The position numbers and the translations under genes are program-made. A stretch of 64,000 bases of DNA, from NCBI GenBank assembly GCA_029582165.1, contig CM055887.1:10313190-10377189 (forward strand). The letters are read 5' to 3'. The stretch is from Portulaca oleracea (lineage: Eukaryota > Streptophyta > Magnoliopsida > Caryophyllales > Portulacaceae). The notes below the pieces were generated by a model. That model was given only the letters and a program-made list of their open reading frames with translations. It ran no database searches and had not been told where the DNA came from. Positions 23,127 to 34,289 of the stretch are shown here, in pieces. How positions within the stretch are numbered: the stretch's first letter is position 1; every line of letters begins with the position of its first letter.

Positions 23127-23742
23127 TAAACCTTTTCAACGGGTTGAGGACCCGCCTGACCCGACCCAAAAACTTCCAGGTCAAGGACAATTTTTTCACG
23201 CAAGACCTGACTCAAAGTGTCGGTGACCCGAACATAAACCGGGCCGGGGTTCGGGTCAAGGGTCAATGACCTTACTTGACCCGACATAATATATTAAAAT
23301 TAGAAAAACACAATTTTTATTTGGTCAATGTTATTATAATATGAATATTGAATTTTTAATTAGTCTTGAACTTTTATTTGGTCTTCAACTTTATTTAGTC
23401 CAGTGTTTTAAACCTAATAATTAGACTACTCTATGTTGGAACATTTTCTTTATGTTCGAATTTCAAAACGTCGAATTTTATTTCTAGGTGGTTGTGTATT
23501 ATTGAACTTGGACAAGTATTGTTGAAATTAGGTTTAAAATGCATGAACGTACGTAAATATTCCCAGGTTGTTTTTCTCAAAAAAAAATAAAAAATAACCC
23601 GTAAGGTCTGCCGATTCGCTGACCTGACCCGTGAGGTCGGGGTTCAACGTCTGGTGTGAACCGAAGGTTGAGTGTCGGCGGGCCAGGGTTGTTGACTCGA
23701 CTTACCCGTCCCGTAACCTGACTCGATTGATGAACAGGTCTA
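23127..23742. mobile_element. hAT-like non-autonomous element with GACCCG subterminal repeats
   Basis: The ends are TAAACCTTTTCAACGGGTTG and the inverse of TAGACCTGTTCATCAATCGA. The 8-bp flanks match at 7 of 8 positions (TCACTGAT at 23119..23126, TCATTGAT at 23743..23750). Multiple copies of GACCCG/CGGGTC lie within 150 bp of each end, in both orientations, and the centre is AT-rich. There is no transposase ORF. It splits the copia between the integrase tail and the RT. Confidence 0.75.
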
Positions 23743-23752
23743 TCATTGATAT

Positions 23753-24436
23753 TTACTGATTTGGTTCAACCACCAGAAACCTATAAGTTTTGTTATCTTG
23801 AGCACAACATATAAAGATGCACTCAATTCCTCTTTCACCTAATTTCCTTTTCTTAGGTTTTGGGACCCTTACAATGGCCCTACAACCCCAAACCCTAAAA
23901 TGCTTAAGATTTGGTTTATTTTTGTTCCACAACAAATATTGGTCAATAGATTTCCTTTTAATCAGAATTCTATTTAAAATATAACAAGTTGTACGTTAAA
24001 ATGGCTTCACCCCAAAATCCATTACTTAAACCGAAGTTAGACAATATAGAATTTACCAATTCTTTTAAAGTTTTATTTTTTCGTTCAGTAACTCTATTTT
24101 GTTGTGAACTTGTGATGTATAAAGGGCAGTTGTCTCGTGGACAATCACCATTTCTTGGAAAAATTTTGGGTCATAAAATTCCCCTTCCTATCTGATCTCA
24201 ATGTCTTAATCAAAGGTCTCACATTGTAACTCACTTCTAGTTTTGTAAACTTTAAACTTTTCTAGTGCTTTATCTTTAGAACTTAATAAGATAAACTTGG
24301 AAAAATCTAGAATAATCATCAATGAAAGTATATGATACTTCTTACCACCAATAGAAGGTGTACTGTGAAAATCGGCCAAATCACTATGAATCAAACCAAG
24401 TAATTTAGAAGTTCTTTCATATTTAAGAATGAACAT
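23753..24436 (-). pseudogene. Copia integrase relic
   Basis: Two open pieces remain. LGLIHSDLADFHSTPSIGGK (24206..24436) contains the first catalytic aspartate of the integrase core. LKHFRVWGCRAIVRVPKPKK (23753..23935) contains the downstream FGC-type motif. The central catalytic D and E region between them is full of stops. Confidence 0.82.
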
Positions 24437-24529
24437 TTATTGACCTTATTTAACATGCACATCTACCACTTTTCTATGTCGTCACTCAATTTAGGAATCA
24501 AATAAAGATTAGACATTTCCTTCAGCTTT

Positions 24530-25147
24530 TTAAACTTTTACATGTCTTAATCTAGCATGCCATTGAGAAGAAACACTTAAACTTGACATATGCATATAAG
24601 CGAAAATCATGTCATCTTTATTACTTTTCGCATTCGACTTAAACATTTCACTAGAAGCACACCTCTTCCCATTAAAGGTTCCTTCCTTAGAAAATACAAC
24701 TTTAAAGTTATTACCATCACAAACTTGCATAAAACCAAACTTGCTAAGAAGAAAACCAAATACAAGTTTCTTACAAATTTCTGGAGCCAAATACACATCA
24801 TTTGAAAGCAAAGTTTCCTGGAAGTGAAAACAAGTTCCACTTCTCCGATGCTTCAACTTGAATCGAATATTTGTTGCCCATTTAAAACTTCACTCCTTCA
24901 TCTGCCAGTTTAAGAGTCTTGAATAAACTCTTGTCAATGTAAATATGCCTTGACACACACGAGTCTATGAACCAATCATTATCACCAATGGAGACCATAT
25001 TAATTTGGTCCTTGATCATTGCAACAAAGGAATTGAATCCTTTCTTCTTGCTTTTAGATGTGTCATTGTTCAAAAGATCATGCTTCTTTTTCCATTGATA
25101 ACACTCTGTTAGTGTGCCTCGGTTTGCCACATTTCCAACAAAGTTGC
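24530..25147 (-). pseudogene. Copia zinc knuckle, protease and pre-integrase relic
   Basis: The minus strand reads a CX2CX4H-type knuckle (CWKCGKPRHTNR, about 25105..25140), then a decayed protease site DWFIDSCVSRHI in which the normal D-S/T-G triad is changed, and a pre-integrase domain ending SVSSQWHARLRHVKV. The final knuckle cysteine is reached only after a frameshift. The knuckle abuts the solo LTR insertion at 25153. Confidence 0.82.
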
Positions 25148-25501
25148 TTGGGTGATGTCTTTCAGCTCACGACTAACCCATCAAAGGAGGCCCAACTCAT
25201 CTACAAGGAGGTAGAACGGGCCCTAGAGGAAAGAATGAGTGTAGAGGCCCAAAGACCCATCCATATTGTGTGCTCCTTATGGCAAGAGGACGTCCAAACG
25301 TCCTAAGGAGAAGTCCAAATCACGTCAAAGGCCCAAGTCCAAGCCCAAAGTGAATTTCACATTTCTGACCATTTCAAGATGAAGTTCACAGTTTTGACCA
25401 TTTTAGTTTGAATTTCATGGTTTTGGCCTTTTGATGTATATCTTTACATTTCTAGGGTTTTCTTTACATTTCTAGTTGTGTGAGGTACCAAGTAATATAT
25501 A

Positions 25502-25756
25502 CTCCCTCTGTTCCATATTAACTTCGTCTTCGAAAATTGTGCAGTCAACTTCAAAAATTTTGACCGTAAATTTCTCAATATATACAATGAGTTGCTAGAT
25601 AAAATTACCACCATTAGATTCGTAATAAAAAATACTATCATAAAAGTATAATATTGCAATTGTTAATAACATATTATGCAAGAAATTATCAATCAAAGAA
25701 TGATATTGAAGACCGTGAAAGTCAAAACTATGACAATTAATATGGAACGGAGGGAG
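25502..25756. mobile_element. Stowaway MITE
   Basis: The ends are CTCCCTCTGTTCC and GGAACGGAGGGAG, the classic Stowaway (Tc1/mariner) termini. TA dinucleotides flank at 25500..25501 and 25757..25758. The 255-bp body is AT-rich without coding potential. It is inserted in the U3-like part of the solo LTR. Confidence 0.93.
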
Positions 25757-26086
25757 TATAAACTTGGACACCAAGTCTTAGGAGTCTAGATTAGTCTAGA
25801 ATGTTCTAGAATGTTCTAGAAGGTGTGAGAGTCACGTGTGGTGTGTGTGACGTGTGTTTTGGCGCCAAGCATCATAGTCCTAGATAAGGTTGGCTTATTT
25901 TGTAACTTATCCATCTTGGATTAGTAAAGTCAAGTCCTAAAAGGATTACTATGTTTTGTAACTAACTCTCCTTAGGATAAGGAGTCCTAATCCAAGGAGG
26001 AGATAGCTAATATAGGCATCTAGTAGTAGTAGTAGAAGGCTTGCACGCCAAGTTAAGAGTCCTAGGATGTTTAGGATTTAGTCTAT

Positions 26087-26095
26087 TATAAATAG
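26087..26095 (+). promoter_or_regulatory. TATA box in solo LTR
   Basis: TATAAATAG lies about 930 bp into the LTR and is followed by the R/U5-like CT-rich region. It is a good match to plant TATA boxes and gives the LTR its plus orientation. Confidence 0.6.
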
Positions 26096-26803
26096 TTAGG
26101 CTTGTAATCGATTAAAGGCATCCAACCTTGAATTATGGATATATCCAAGCTTTTAGCTTACCCCTTGAGTGTTTCGTGAGAACCTCGTTGATCTCTTCTA
26201 TTGTATCTTGATTTGGCAAATCAACTGATGAGGAAGAGCTTGTTTCTGAAACCTAGAAGGTGTTTCTGTAACTAGGAGGAAGAACAAGTAGCCCTAGGGT
26301 TTCATCTTGTGGTGTTTCTGTATCAAGTTTGATTCCTTGAACTATCCCTTTATCTTTCTATCCTTTTAGTTAGGTAAACCCTAAGGCTAGTCAATACTCT
26401 CTCAAAGCTCTCTCTCTCTCTCTCCCTCTCACGTCAATCCTTATCTCTCACACAAAACTCTCTCAAACGTCCTCTCTCCTAATCTCTCTCAAACGTCACT
26501 CTCTCAATTCTTTTAATCAATTCTTTCTCTCCCACAAAAGACCTCACGTCACTTTCTAAATCTCCCTCATATATTCGTCCATTACTCTCATCCAACTCAC
26601 AAAAGATCCAACCTTTCTCAAACCCTAATCCATCCTCTCTCACAAATCATCCAAACTCCACAAAATCTCCCCCTATTCACGTGAAGCATCCCTACCCTAA
26701 CCTTAATTCACGTGAAGCATCCCATACTTAGATTGGTTGCACGTATCCCCTATGATGTGCAATTGATCAATCCTATTCTTTGATCCCATTATACATCATT
26801 GGG

Positions 26804-27195
26804 TTTTTGAATTCCCATGCTACTCTTGTTTTGGCCCTATTTCTTATTCTTTTTTCCTAATTGTCTTGCACCATCCATGACTTTAGAGGCTTACTCTTTA
26901 GTACCATCTCGTAGACGTAGCCCCTCTTCAATCTGAAGATGGTTAGCTAAGTCTTCAAGAGACATTGCCTCTTTCCAGTGCATGAGAGTTCTTTTGGTTT
27001 CATTTCATGAGGTAGGAAGCTTATCAATAATTGACATTACAACTATGGTTTCATCCATGTTTAAGTTATGTTGCTTAAAGATAGTAAGAATATGTTAAAT
27101 CTCATGAATGATACAACATTTTCCCATTGTCATCCATCTTGAAGTTCATGAATTGATCATTAACAAGAAAATTCTTACTTGAGAGGATGCTATGA
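26804..27195 (-). pseudogene. Copia gag relic
   Basis: The minus strand reads ILTIFKQHNLNMDETIVVMS, IIDKLPTS, KRTLMHWKEAMSLEDLANHL and QIEEGLRLRDGTKE, typical of copia gag. A stop follows KLPTS, and the frame slips before it. The N-terminal part is missing beyond 27195, where the next solo LTR begins. Confidence 0.83.
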
Positions 27196-28908
27196 TGTAA
27201 TACTCCCAGGTGTTTATCCGCTGCTAGTCGATCAGAATCACTATAAAAATTATCGGAAGAGAATTCTCAAGAAAAGAAAATTAAACTAATTTGTTGACGA
27301 TCGTTGCACTGTTCAAGTCCTGCAAAACATACACTGGGTTAGTAAAAAGGGAAGAGGAGGAGGAAGTTGGGCCTTATTTGAAGTATTATGTATATATTAA
27401 GGGAGGAAGTAGCAATTAGTTTAAATTCAAACTCAAAGGATATCACTCTTGCTTCCACTCTCCCTTATGACTCCTTGGCTCCCCTCACTCCTCACCACCC
27501 ACCCAGCCCCTGCCTACTCGCCGCCTGCCCAGCTGACAGCCACCACCAGCAGCCACGCCGGCCGTTTTCCGGCCACCACCGTACCAATTCCACCCTCCTT
27601 TCTCACTTCTTTTCACCTCTCTTGCAAGTGTAACTCTCTCCACTTTGTTTCTCTTATTTTCTTTCAAGTAAATCAAGTTGGAATTTGAAAATGTGTGGAT
27701 TTTATGTTGGTTTCTTATGTGATTTTGTGGCTTTAGTAATTAGCCAAAGGATGGTGTAGGATCCAAGTCTCAAAGGAAGAAAGTTGGGTAAGTAACACTC
27801 ACTTCTTGTTATCTTAGCCTAAATTAAGGGAAAGTAGTGCAAATTATGGGCATGCATGTATGTTAGTGGCTAAATTCTCTGTGGAAGTTTGGATACTTGC
27901 CTTAAATGAAATGCATGTTTAGAGATAAGTTATAGAGTGAGTAGATTGAAGGATTTTAAGCGATGCATGTTGGATTAAATGATGGGTTGTGGAAATGGAT
28001 GAGACAATGGTGTTGCATGTGATTAGAATATGTTTAGATGATGATTTTCAGGACATTTCAAGTATGAGTTTGGGGTTTATGGAAGCTAAAATATGTTTTA
28101 GGAGGGATATATGCTAGATTATAAGAGTTTAAGCATGCATGTCAATGAGTTATCAAGAATGTTACAATCTGGTTGGTAAATGGATTTTCCAGGAAATGAG
28201 AAATGTGATTTTGGGCTATTTTATGGCATGAATAGATAGAGTAAAGTGTTAGTAACACCCGGCTTTTGAATCTCGGGATTTCGATGTGTATAACTTGAGC
28301 TATGACCAAAACCGTAAAGTGTTGCAATTATATACGTGTTCTGAGGTCAGTACCTAAATGCATGTTACTCGTCTATTTAGAGACCCTTTTGATCCAAATG
28401 TTCAACATGAAAGTTGTAGACCATTCTTTAAGCTTTCCAGAAAGGTATGGTATACGTCCATAGGATACCGGGAGAGAGAGTTATGAGCTTTTATATGGAA
28501 GACAAAAATCTGAGTTTAACTCACTTTTCGAAGTTTTATGTTTTCCTTTTAGGAATCTCGGCGAAGGAGAAGGAAAAGCCCCGGGAGAATGAAACCCTAG
28601 AGCTTCTTAAGGAGATTGAAGGTGGTTAAAGACTCTTGATGACAGATTTAAGAGAAATTTGTGATATTTTGGCTGTATAAATTTTATTGGGATTGTGTTA
28701 TGTTGTTTGGAGGTGGCTTAGTTTAAGTTAAGTCTTGATAATGCAGGTTTGAAGCTAGTTCATGTTTTGGTTGTTTTGCTGGATTTAGTCTTAGCCTTGT
28801 TCACCTCCGTGAACGGCGGTAATACTCCCAGGTGTTTATCCGCTGCTAATCATTGGGTTAGGTATAACATTAGCTTAATCTAGGGATTAGTAACCTGGGG
28901 TCGTTACA
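27196..28908. mobile_element. Solo LTR-like element (TGTAAT...GTTACA), TATGA duplication
   Basis: The ends are TGTAATACTCCCAGG and CCTGGGGTCGTTACA, which are imperfect inverted copies. Both flanks are TATGA (27191..27195 and 28909..28913). The interior has a GC-rich patch (27480..27590) and the phrase CAACATGAAAGTTGTAGACC, which I associate with long LTRs of plant Ty3/gypsy chromoviruses. A 28-bp block CTCCCAGGTGTTTATCCGCT... occurs near the left end and again at 28824. There are no internal protein domains. The short ORFs (27388..27688, 28447..28629) look like LTR by-products. Confidence 0.72.
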
Positions 28909-28913
28909 TATGA

Positions 28914-29400
28914 CGAATAAAATTTTTAATACGTCATCTACATGAGACAATAATAGAAAGAATGAGGCCGAACAACGCTAGGCAAACAACAAGGGAGAGC
29001 CTTAATCAATATCTGCTTGTTGATGATAATTTGCAAGCACCAGTCTAGCCTTGTAATGTTGTTGAGCGTTCAACGGACTCATCTAAATTATATTTAATCT
29101 TTCAAACTAACTTACCAGTAACTAGGTTGCGTCCTGATGAAAGAGAAACTAATTCTCATGTATTATTAAATATTAGGGCCTCAAACTCATCCAACATAGT
29201 CGATTTCCACTTAAAATTTTGTATTGCTTCTTTAAAAGAAGAAGGTTCAAACTTAAAACAGCCGGCTGTGACGGATAAGATATGTTTAGGTTGAAAATAC
29301 CTACTTTGGATCTAGTGTGCATAGGATGAACATTAGAAATTAATACAATTGGAGTAGTCAATCTAGTGGGTGGGGCAAAACAAGGAGAAACATGTGAAGA
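28914..29400 (-). pseudogene. Second copia relic: RT N-terminal half
   Basis: The minus strand reads HTRSKVGIFN, PSSFKEAIQNFKWKSTMLDE, NTWELVS and KIKYNLDESVERS, then a decayed catalytic box LLLSHVDDVL near 28935..28965. These are the linker and first half of copia RT. The relic cannot be the same copy as 20257..27195, which has its own RT. It ends at the TATGA solo LTR. Confidence 0.72.
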
Positions 29401-30644
29401 GACATGAGTGTTTTTTTTTTGTGGGGGGGGGGGGGGACGACGATCATGTGAGAATGACTAGTCCCAGAGAATTACGTCGGTGGTCAGGAAAATGAAATGG
29501 GCGGCAATGAAGAATTGCTTCATTGGACAAAAAACACATTACGATTTATGAATACAATTTTAATTTAATTTTTTGTTGAGAGAAATAAAAATAAAAAGAA
29601 ACCTAGGCTATTGATGCCTTATGTGAGAATAATTGGTTTGACGTACTCCAACTGAGAGTATATTTATTAATATGCTTATGAAATTATGTGTTTCTGTTAA
29701 TTGACACTAATTTCATATGATAGATCTGTATATATACTTAGAAATTACTTCCCTCGCTTCAATATAATTGACTTTCATAATTTGTAAGGTTCATTTTTAA
29801 TTAATAATTTCTCATTTACTATTTTATAAAAACACATAATACTCTACTTTTCTGATAATATTTCTTTTATTACCAATTTAACAATATTAACTTTACAAGA
29901 TAAGTCATTAATCAAAATGACGCATATTGAAAAAAAAAAGGGAAGGGAGTAATAATTAAAATCAGGAAACTTGAAAAGAAAAGGAGGTAGATGATGAGAT
30001 GAAAAGGCAAATAAAAGGCAGATAATGAGAAAGTAAAATGAGCACTCAAGTAAAAACGTACGAAAATTCAAAAGGTGTGTGCTGTGCCTGCAAATGGGAG
30101 CATCAGAACATGTGGATTATTGACCACCTTTTGTCCGACACATTTCTAATATTCTCTAACTAAAATTCTTCAAAATTTTGCATTTATAAAATAATCACAC
30201 GACTCCTATTTCATTCTTTAGGTGGAAAAGAAAAATGCTCCGTAGCATTTTCGTCTGTAATTCGTGTTGATTTACCCATTTTTTGGTCATTTTACGTCAA
30301 ATCATGGCTGTATTTTGCCAAACATGTGATGCACCTTTTGGCGTTAGTTTGACATGTTTGATCAGGATGTAAGCCAGACAAGTTACGTTTTGGAAACGTA
30401 TACTGCTAAATGTATTTCAGTATGTAGTAGGCTAATTTGTTCATGAATTCATGGGATTTTGATCTTAAATGTTTTTACACTTTAAGTTATATGGGCTCTT
30501 TGTATGATTTACAAATTTTGGTAATTTGATGTTTAATCTTCTTATGGTAGGTTGCCTACCCATTTAGTGTCACCCCCCCCCCCCCCCAAAATGATGATAT
30601 ATGATAAGATTTTAGAGCCTATATTTGAGCTCCATATCTCCATT
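29401..30644. other. Intergenic stretch
   Basis: Apart from the Stowaway at 29748..29949 and two homopolymer runs (G14 at 29423..29436, C15 at 30573..30587), nothing is recognised. Confidence 0.4.
29748..29949. mobile_element. Stowaway MITE
   Basis: The left end CTTCCCTCGCTTCAAT and the right end GGGAAGGGAG are inverted partners. TA flanks both sides (29746..29747 and 29950..29951). It is 202 bp and non-coding. Confidence 0.82.
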
Positions 30645-31089
30645 TAGGGAAGGAGTGTCTAAAACCATTAATCGTATATGTGGCCTGGTTAATCGCATTT
30701 GTGGTTTACGGATTTTATAAACCTAAACCTAAACCACTTTATGCGGTTAAACAGTTTGCGGTTAACCACTTTTAAAAACTAGAAACCGAAACCGTTGGTT
30801 AATCGCATTGATAACATGGTTAACCGTGGTTAACTGCCGGTTTCTAGAAATTTAAAGTAACAAGTAAAGAAGAAAAAATAACATTTTGCGTTAAAATTTC
30901 AAATTTTGCTACTAAATTAATCTAGACCGGTTAACCGCTTCACAAAAATACAAAACCTAAACTGCTTAAACCAGTTTGGCTAACCTAAACCGTAATTTTT
31001 ATAAATCCAAATAATTAACCGCTTTTACCGATTTGGTTTAGGCGGTTTTACAGTTTGGTTTTTGGTTTCAGTTTTTGTTGGACACCCTA
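30645..31089. mobile_element. hAT-like element with GGTTAACCG-type subterminal repeats
   Basis: The ends contain TTTAGGG and GTGTC in inverted orientation (left TTTAGGGAAGGAGTGTC, right GGACACCCTAAA). Inside each end are several copies of GCGGTTAACC, AACCTAAACC and GGTTTAGG. The same words fill the ends of the 57037..61106 element. The 445-bp body has no ORF, and no clean 8-bp duplication was seen. Confidence 0.55.
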
Positions 31090-31144
31090 AATTTAGACAG
31101 CCCAAATCGAGAAGGTTTGTCCAATTATATGGATGGAAAAAAAA

Positions 31145-32062
31145 GGGAAATTTCATATGGTAGGCTCCAACTTTTGGTTATTCCAAATTGTCAACCACTT
31201 TCCAAACTATTCTATACGTAGGCTTATTTCTTAAAATTTTCCATACCATAAGCTTGCCGTTAACATGACGTTGGGCTGTGTAATTTTCCGTTATACATTG
31301 CTACTGCTCTTTCTCATCCTCCCAATTAACACCTTTCTCCCTCATCCTCACTCCTCCCTCATCCCTCCTATAGAGAACAAAATTACCTGGCCTAATTATT
31401 TCCAAGACCCGTGTTCTCATCGCTGCAAATGGCCTAAAGTTAACTAAACAATCAAAAATCTTTCTCAAATATCAAACCACAATTGTGTATATTTATGGCC
31501 AAATTAGGTTTATCCCAAAATTAAATGCCTTTGTTTCTAGGTCTGGTTTCATAACTGCAAGCATTCTTTTTTGTAATAAATCTGATTGCAATTTCGACAA
31601 TTATTTTCGAGATTGATTTTTGTTGGTTGATTTTGATTCTTGTTGGGTAAGGAGCATATGCTGAGAGAACTCCTTTGTTTGTGTGTGTATGTGGTTGAGG
31701 CCTGAGATGGATTTGTTCTCTCTATCTCACTCTCATTGTCTGTCCTTTCCAGACTTTTATCCATTGTAGAAGAGGCTTTAGTAGAGTTTCTATCAAAGGT
31801 CATGAGAATTGTTGTTGAGCAGGTTCAAATGCCTGCTGTTGGGCTGCCATTAGTGAGGATGAGGGAGAAGTATTTTGAAATGGGTGTGAGGATGAGAGAG
31901 GGCAGCAACTTATGAGGACAAACTACACAACCTAACGTCATGTTAACGGCAAGCTTATGGTATGGAAAATTTTGAGAAATAAGCCTACCAAATGGAATAA
32001 TTTGGAAAGTGGTTGACAATTTGGAATAACCAATAGTTGGAGCTTACCATATGGAATTTCCC
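31145..32062. mobile_element. MULE-type element with ~200-bp TIRs
   Basis: About 200 bp at each end are inverted copies starting GGGAAATTYCATATGGTARG and continuing through TATTCCAAATTGTCAACCAC and AAGCTTGCCGTTAACATGACG. The flanks GAAAAAAAA and AAAAAAAAA agree with a 9-bp duplication but are low complexity. The interior has no transposase; the 84-codon minus frame at 31549..31803 shows no domain. Confidence 0.75.
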
Positions 32063-32071
32063 AAAAAAAAA

Positions 32072-34102
32072 ATCTATATAAATAAGTTTTTCAATGTAAA
32101 TGTAGTTCCTTATTTGAGAGTGGAACATTCAAAAGGTTATCTCAAAGAAGTTCTATGTTATCATAATTTTATATGAGACTGTCTTACTTTAAAAAAATTT
32201 ATTATTGTTTTTTACAATTATTATCATTTCTTTTCTTTGTTGAAACTTTAGCAAGTCCTATACTCTTTCTTTAATCAATTGTACGAACAGTTCTCTTGTT
32301 AAATTTTTAATCTGAATCTTACAATCCTACAATCCTACAGTTATACGATCCAAAAACCCTCAATGATCCAACTCATGAGGATCTTAAAATAGTTAGATCT
32401 TATGATCCTATCTTTGTCGGAATATTATGTGTTAGAATTCTAAGAATTGTGATAAGATTTTACAATCCTATCAACGAACTGTATAAATTTGATCATGTTT
32501 TTGCGCATGTAATATGATTTACAATCCTATCCACGAACCTATATAATTGTGATCATGGTTTTGCACATTTGCTTTATAATTTTATCTTAACGATAGGCCA
32601 TGTTATTTTGAGGTGTATGTAAATAGGTAAGTAAATAAGATAAGGTAAGTAAAGTAATGAAGGTAGTTAAATATCACATCACTTATTTCTTTTTTTAAAA
32701 AAATAAATTCTTTGAATTGAATAAATTTTTTTAAATATAAGTTATGTAAAAATATGTTGAGTATGATAAAACAAGATAATATAAGGTAAAGATACGTAAA
32801 ATTTAACCTACGTCCGAAAAGCATAGGAGCTAAATTATGCATTAAAACAATCTGTCAAAATATGATTAAACAAATTGCTTTGAATTTAGTGAATATTTGT
32901 TAAACTCCTTACTATGATCCAAAAAGTTTATATTTGCATAATATATTAGAATTGTTCAATAATCAATCTGCAATTTTGACTCTAACTACCCTTCATCAAT
33001 ACTACTAGGATCACAATTCTAAGTCTGCTGCTAATAGTTAATTCAGTAAGTTTTATGTGAGGTCATCTCGTTATAAATTTATCATGATATTTATAATTTT
33101 GTTGTAACTTTTTATGAATATAGAGAGTGACTATGAATTTAATTGAGGCGAGTCCATAAGACTCACCCCTTGATAAATTATCAATCACATTTGTATTAAA
33201 AAGTCAATTCTAATATCACTTATTAGTCATAGTAACATATAAAAAAAGCCATCCTATAAAGAGTCTATCTCACGGCAGATGGATGTATGTGATGCAATCT
33301 CATAGTAAAATTTGTGTACGCATAATGACCCAAGAATTGCAAATGTCAATCTGCCTGACCGATCCAATTCAGAACAAAGTTTTTTTCAACTGGTTCAGTG
33401 AGTTTGTGGACTTGGCACCCAACATCCCCTTAAATGAACCCTTCCCCATTTATAGTTATTCTAGATCAACACTCAAACTCATGTTTTGCTACTTCTGTGA
33501 TTCAATGTTAAGGCCATATTAGGAACTTGGCATTCAGCAAAACCAGTTTATGAAGCAACATAAAGTAGTCAAAGACAATGGCTCTTTTTTGAGTCTTTTC
33601 CTTTAATAGAATGCTGCCATCGTGCCGTCTAAATCCCATATTTTACCATCAGTACTGAGATTATAAGGTTCCAACGAGACAAAATCTTACAAGGGTTGAA
33701 ACAATGTGGGAAAATAATACATGCTATAAAGTTAACTTCCTGTTTTGCATTCTACAATTTTCCACTTACATTGTAAAGGTTGCGGTAACAGTTTGTGCAA
33801 GGATTTAAACAGATGAGGGTTTTCGATACCTACCACAAAAATGACAGCTTAACCTATCGCTTTGAACAAGCTCTCCGTCTCAGGCATTGCAGTTGAAAGT
33901 ATATGACAGCAAAATTTGTGCAAACTGCCCAACTCATCTGCCTTGTAAAACTGAACTGAATTACCTCTTAAGGGCCAGGCTCAGGAAGCGACTACTTGTG
34001 GTTTATGTATGTACAACCGACAAGAACCTGCCTTTTGATTTGAACCCAAGGCATGTGGCGTCACGTAGATATTTAAGAACAGGGTTATAGCCAAATGAGA
34101 GT
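32072..34102. other. Intergenic / 3' flank of the potassium channel gene
   Basis: The left part is AT-rich with nothing recognisable. The last few hundred bases before 34103 should include the channel gene's 3' UTR, but no clear AATAAA signal was found close by. The small ORFs at 33283..33522 and 33887..34090 have no domain. Confidence 0.45.
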
Positions 34103-34289
34103 TTAATTTGGTCCAGAATTTCCCTGTTGATTGGTTTTGAGTTGTGAATTGCCGTGTATGAGATCTGCCAAAGTGATCTTTCCATTGTTGCCGCGGTCCA
34201 GCTCGTCAAACTTCTTGCAAACCAAGAGGATATCTTTGTCTGATATTTTCCCCATCTCCTTCAGTTTGTATATCACGTATTCCGACTTG
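34103..34289 (-). CDS. TPK: TPK exon 2 (EF hands, C-terminus)
   Basis: The acceptor reads TTTTTGCAG|CAAG. The exon's first base completes the split serine codon, then the frame reads KSEYVIYKLKEMGKISDKDI, the EF-hand 2 loop DRGNNGKITLAD, and ends at TAA (34103..34105) after NSGPN. The join restores a full 12-residue EF-hand 1 loop, strong evidence that the exons belong together. Confidence 0.93.

Larger units (their letters stand above)
25153..26798 (+). mobile_element. Solo LTR (TGATGT...ACATCA), TTGGG target duplication
   Basis: The ends are perfect short inverted repeats, TGATGT and ACATCA. The 5 bp outside both ends are identical, TTGGG (25148..25152 and 26799..26803). Removing the segment with one TTGGG rejoins copia gag in frame exactly at the zinc knuckle, which confirms both boundaries. 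A plus-strand TATAAATAG box at 26087..26095 is followed by a CT-rich leader. No internal domain is present, so it is a solo LTR. The length, 1.65 kb (about 1.39 kb without the nested MITE), suggests a Ty3/gypsy parent, but this is inference. Confidence 0.88.
20257..27195 (-). mobile_element. Degenerate Ty1/copia element opened by secondary insertions
   Basis: On the minus strand the order gag (26804..27195), zinc knuckle and protease (24882..25147), pre-integrase and integrase (23753..24860), RT (21985..23126), RNase H (21045..21420) and a 3' LTR end can be followed, with stops and frameshifts in every part. The polypurine tract AATGACAGGGGAT meets an LTR start TGTTGGGATT at 20702. The body is split by a Cassandra-like solo LTR, a hAT element and a solo LTR containing a Stowaway. 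The gag end is cut at another solo LTR. No matching 5' LTR is in the window. Confidence 0.88.

Noticed and set aside
27388..27688. Small proline/alanine-rich proteins
   Set aside because: The frames overlap and lie in the GC-rich patch of a solo LTR; no conserved motif.
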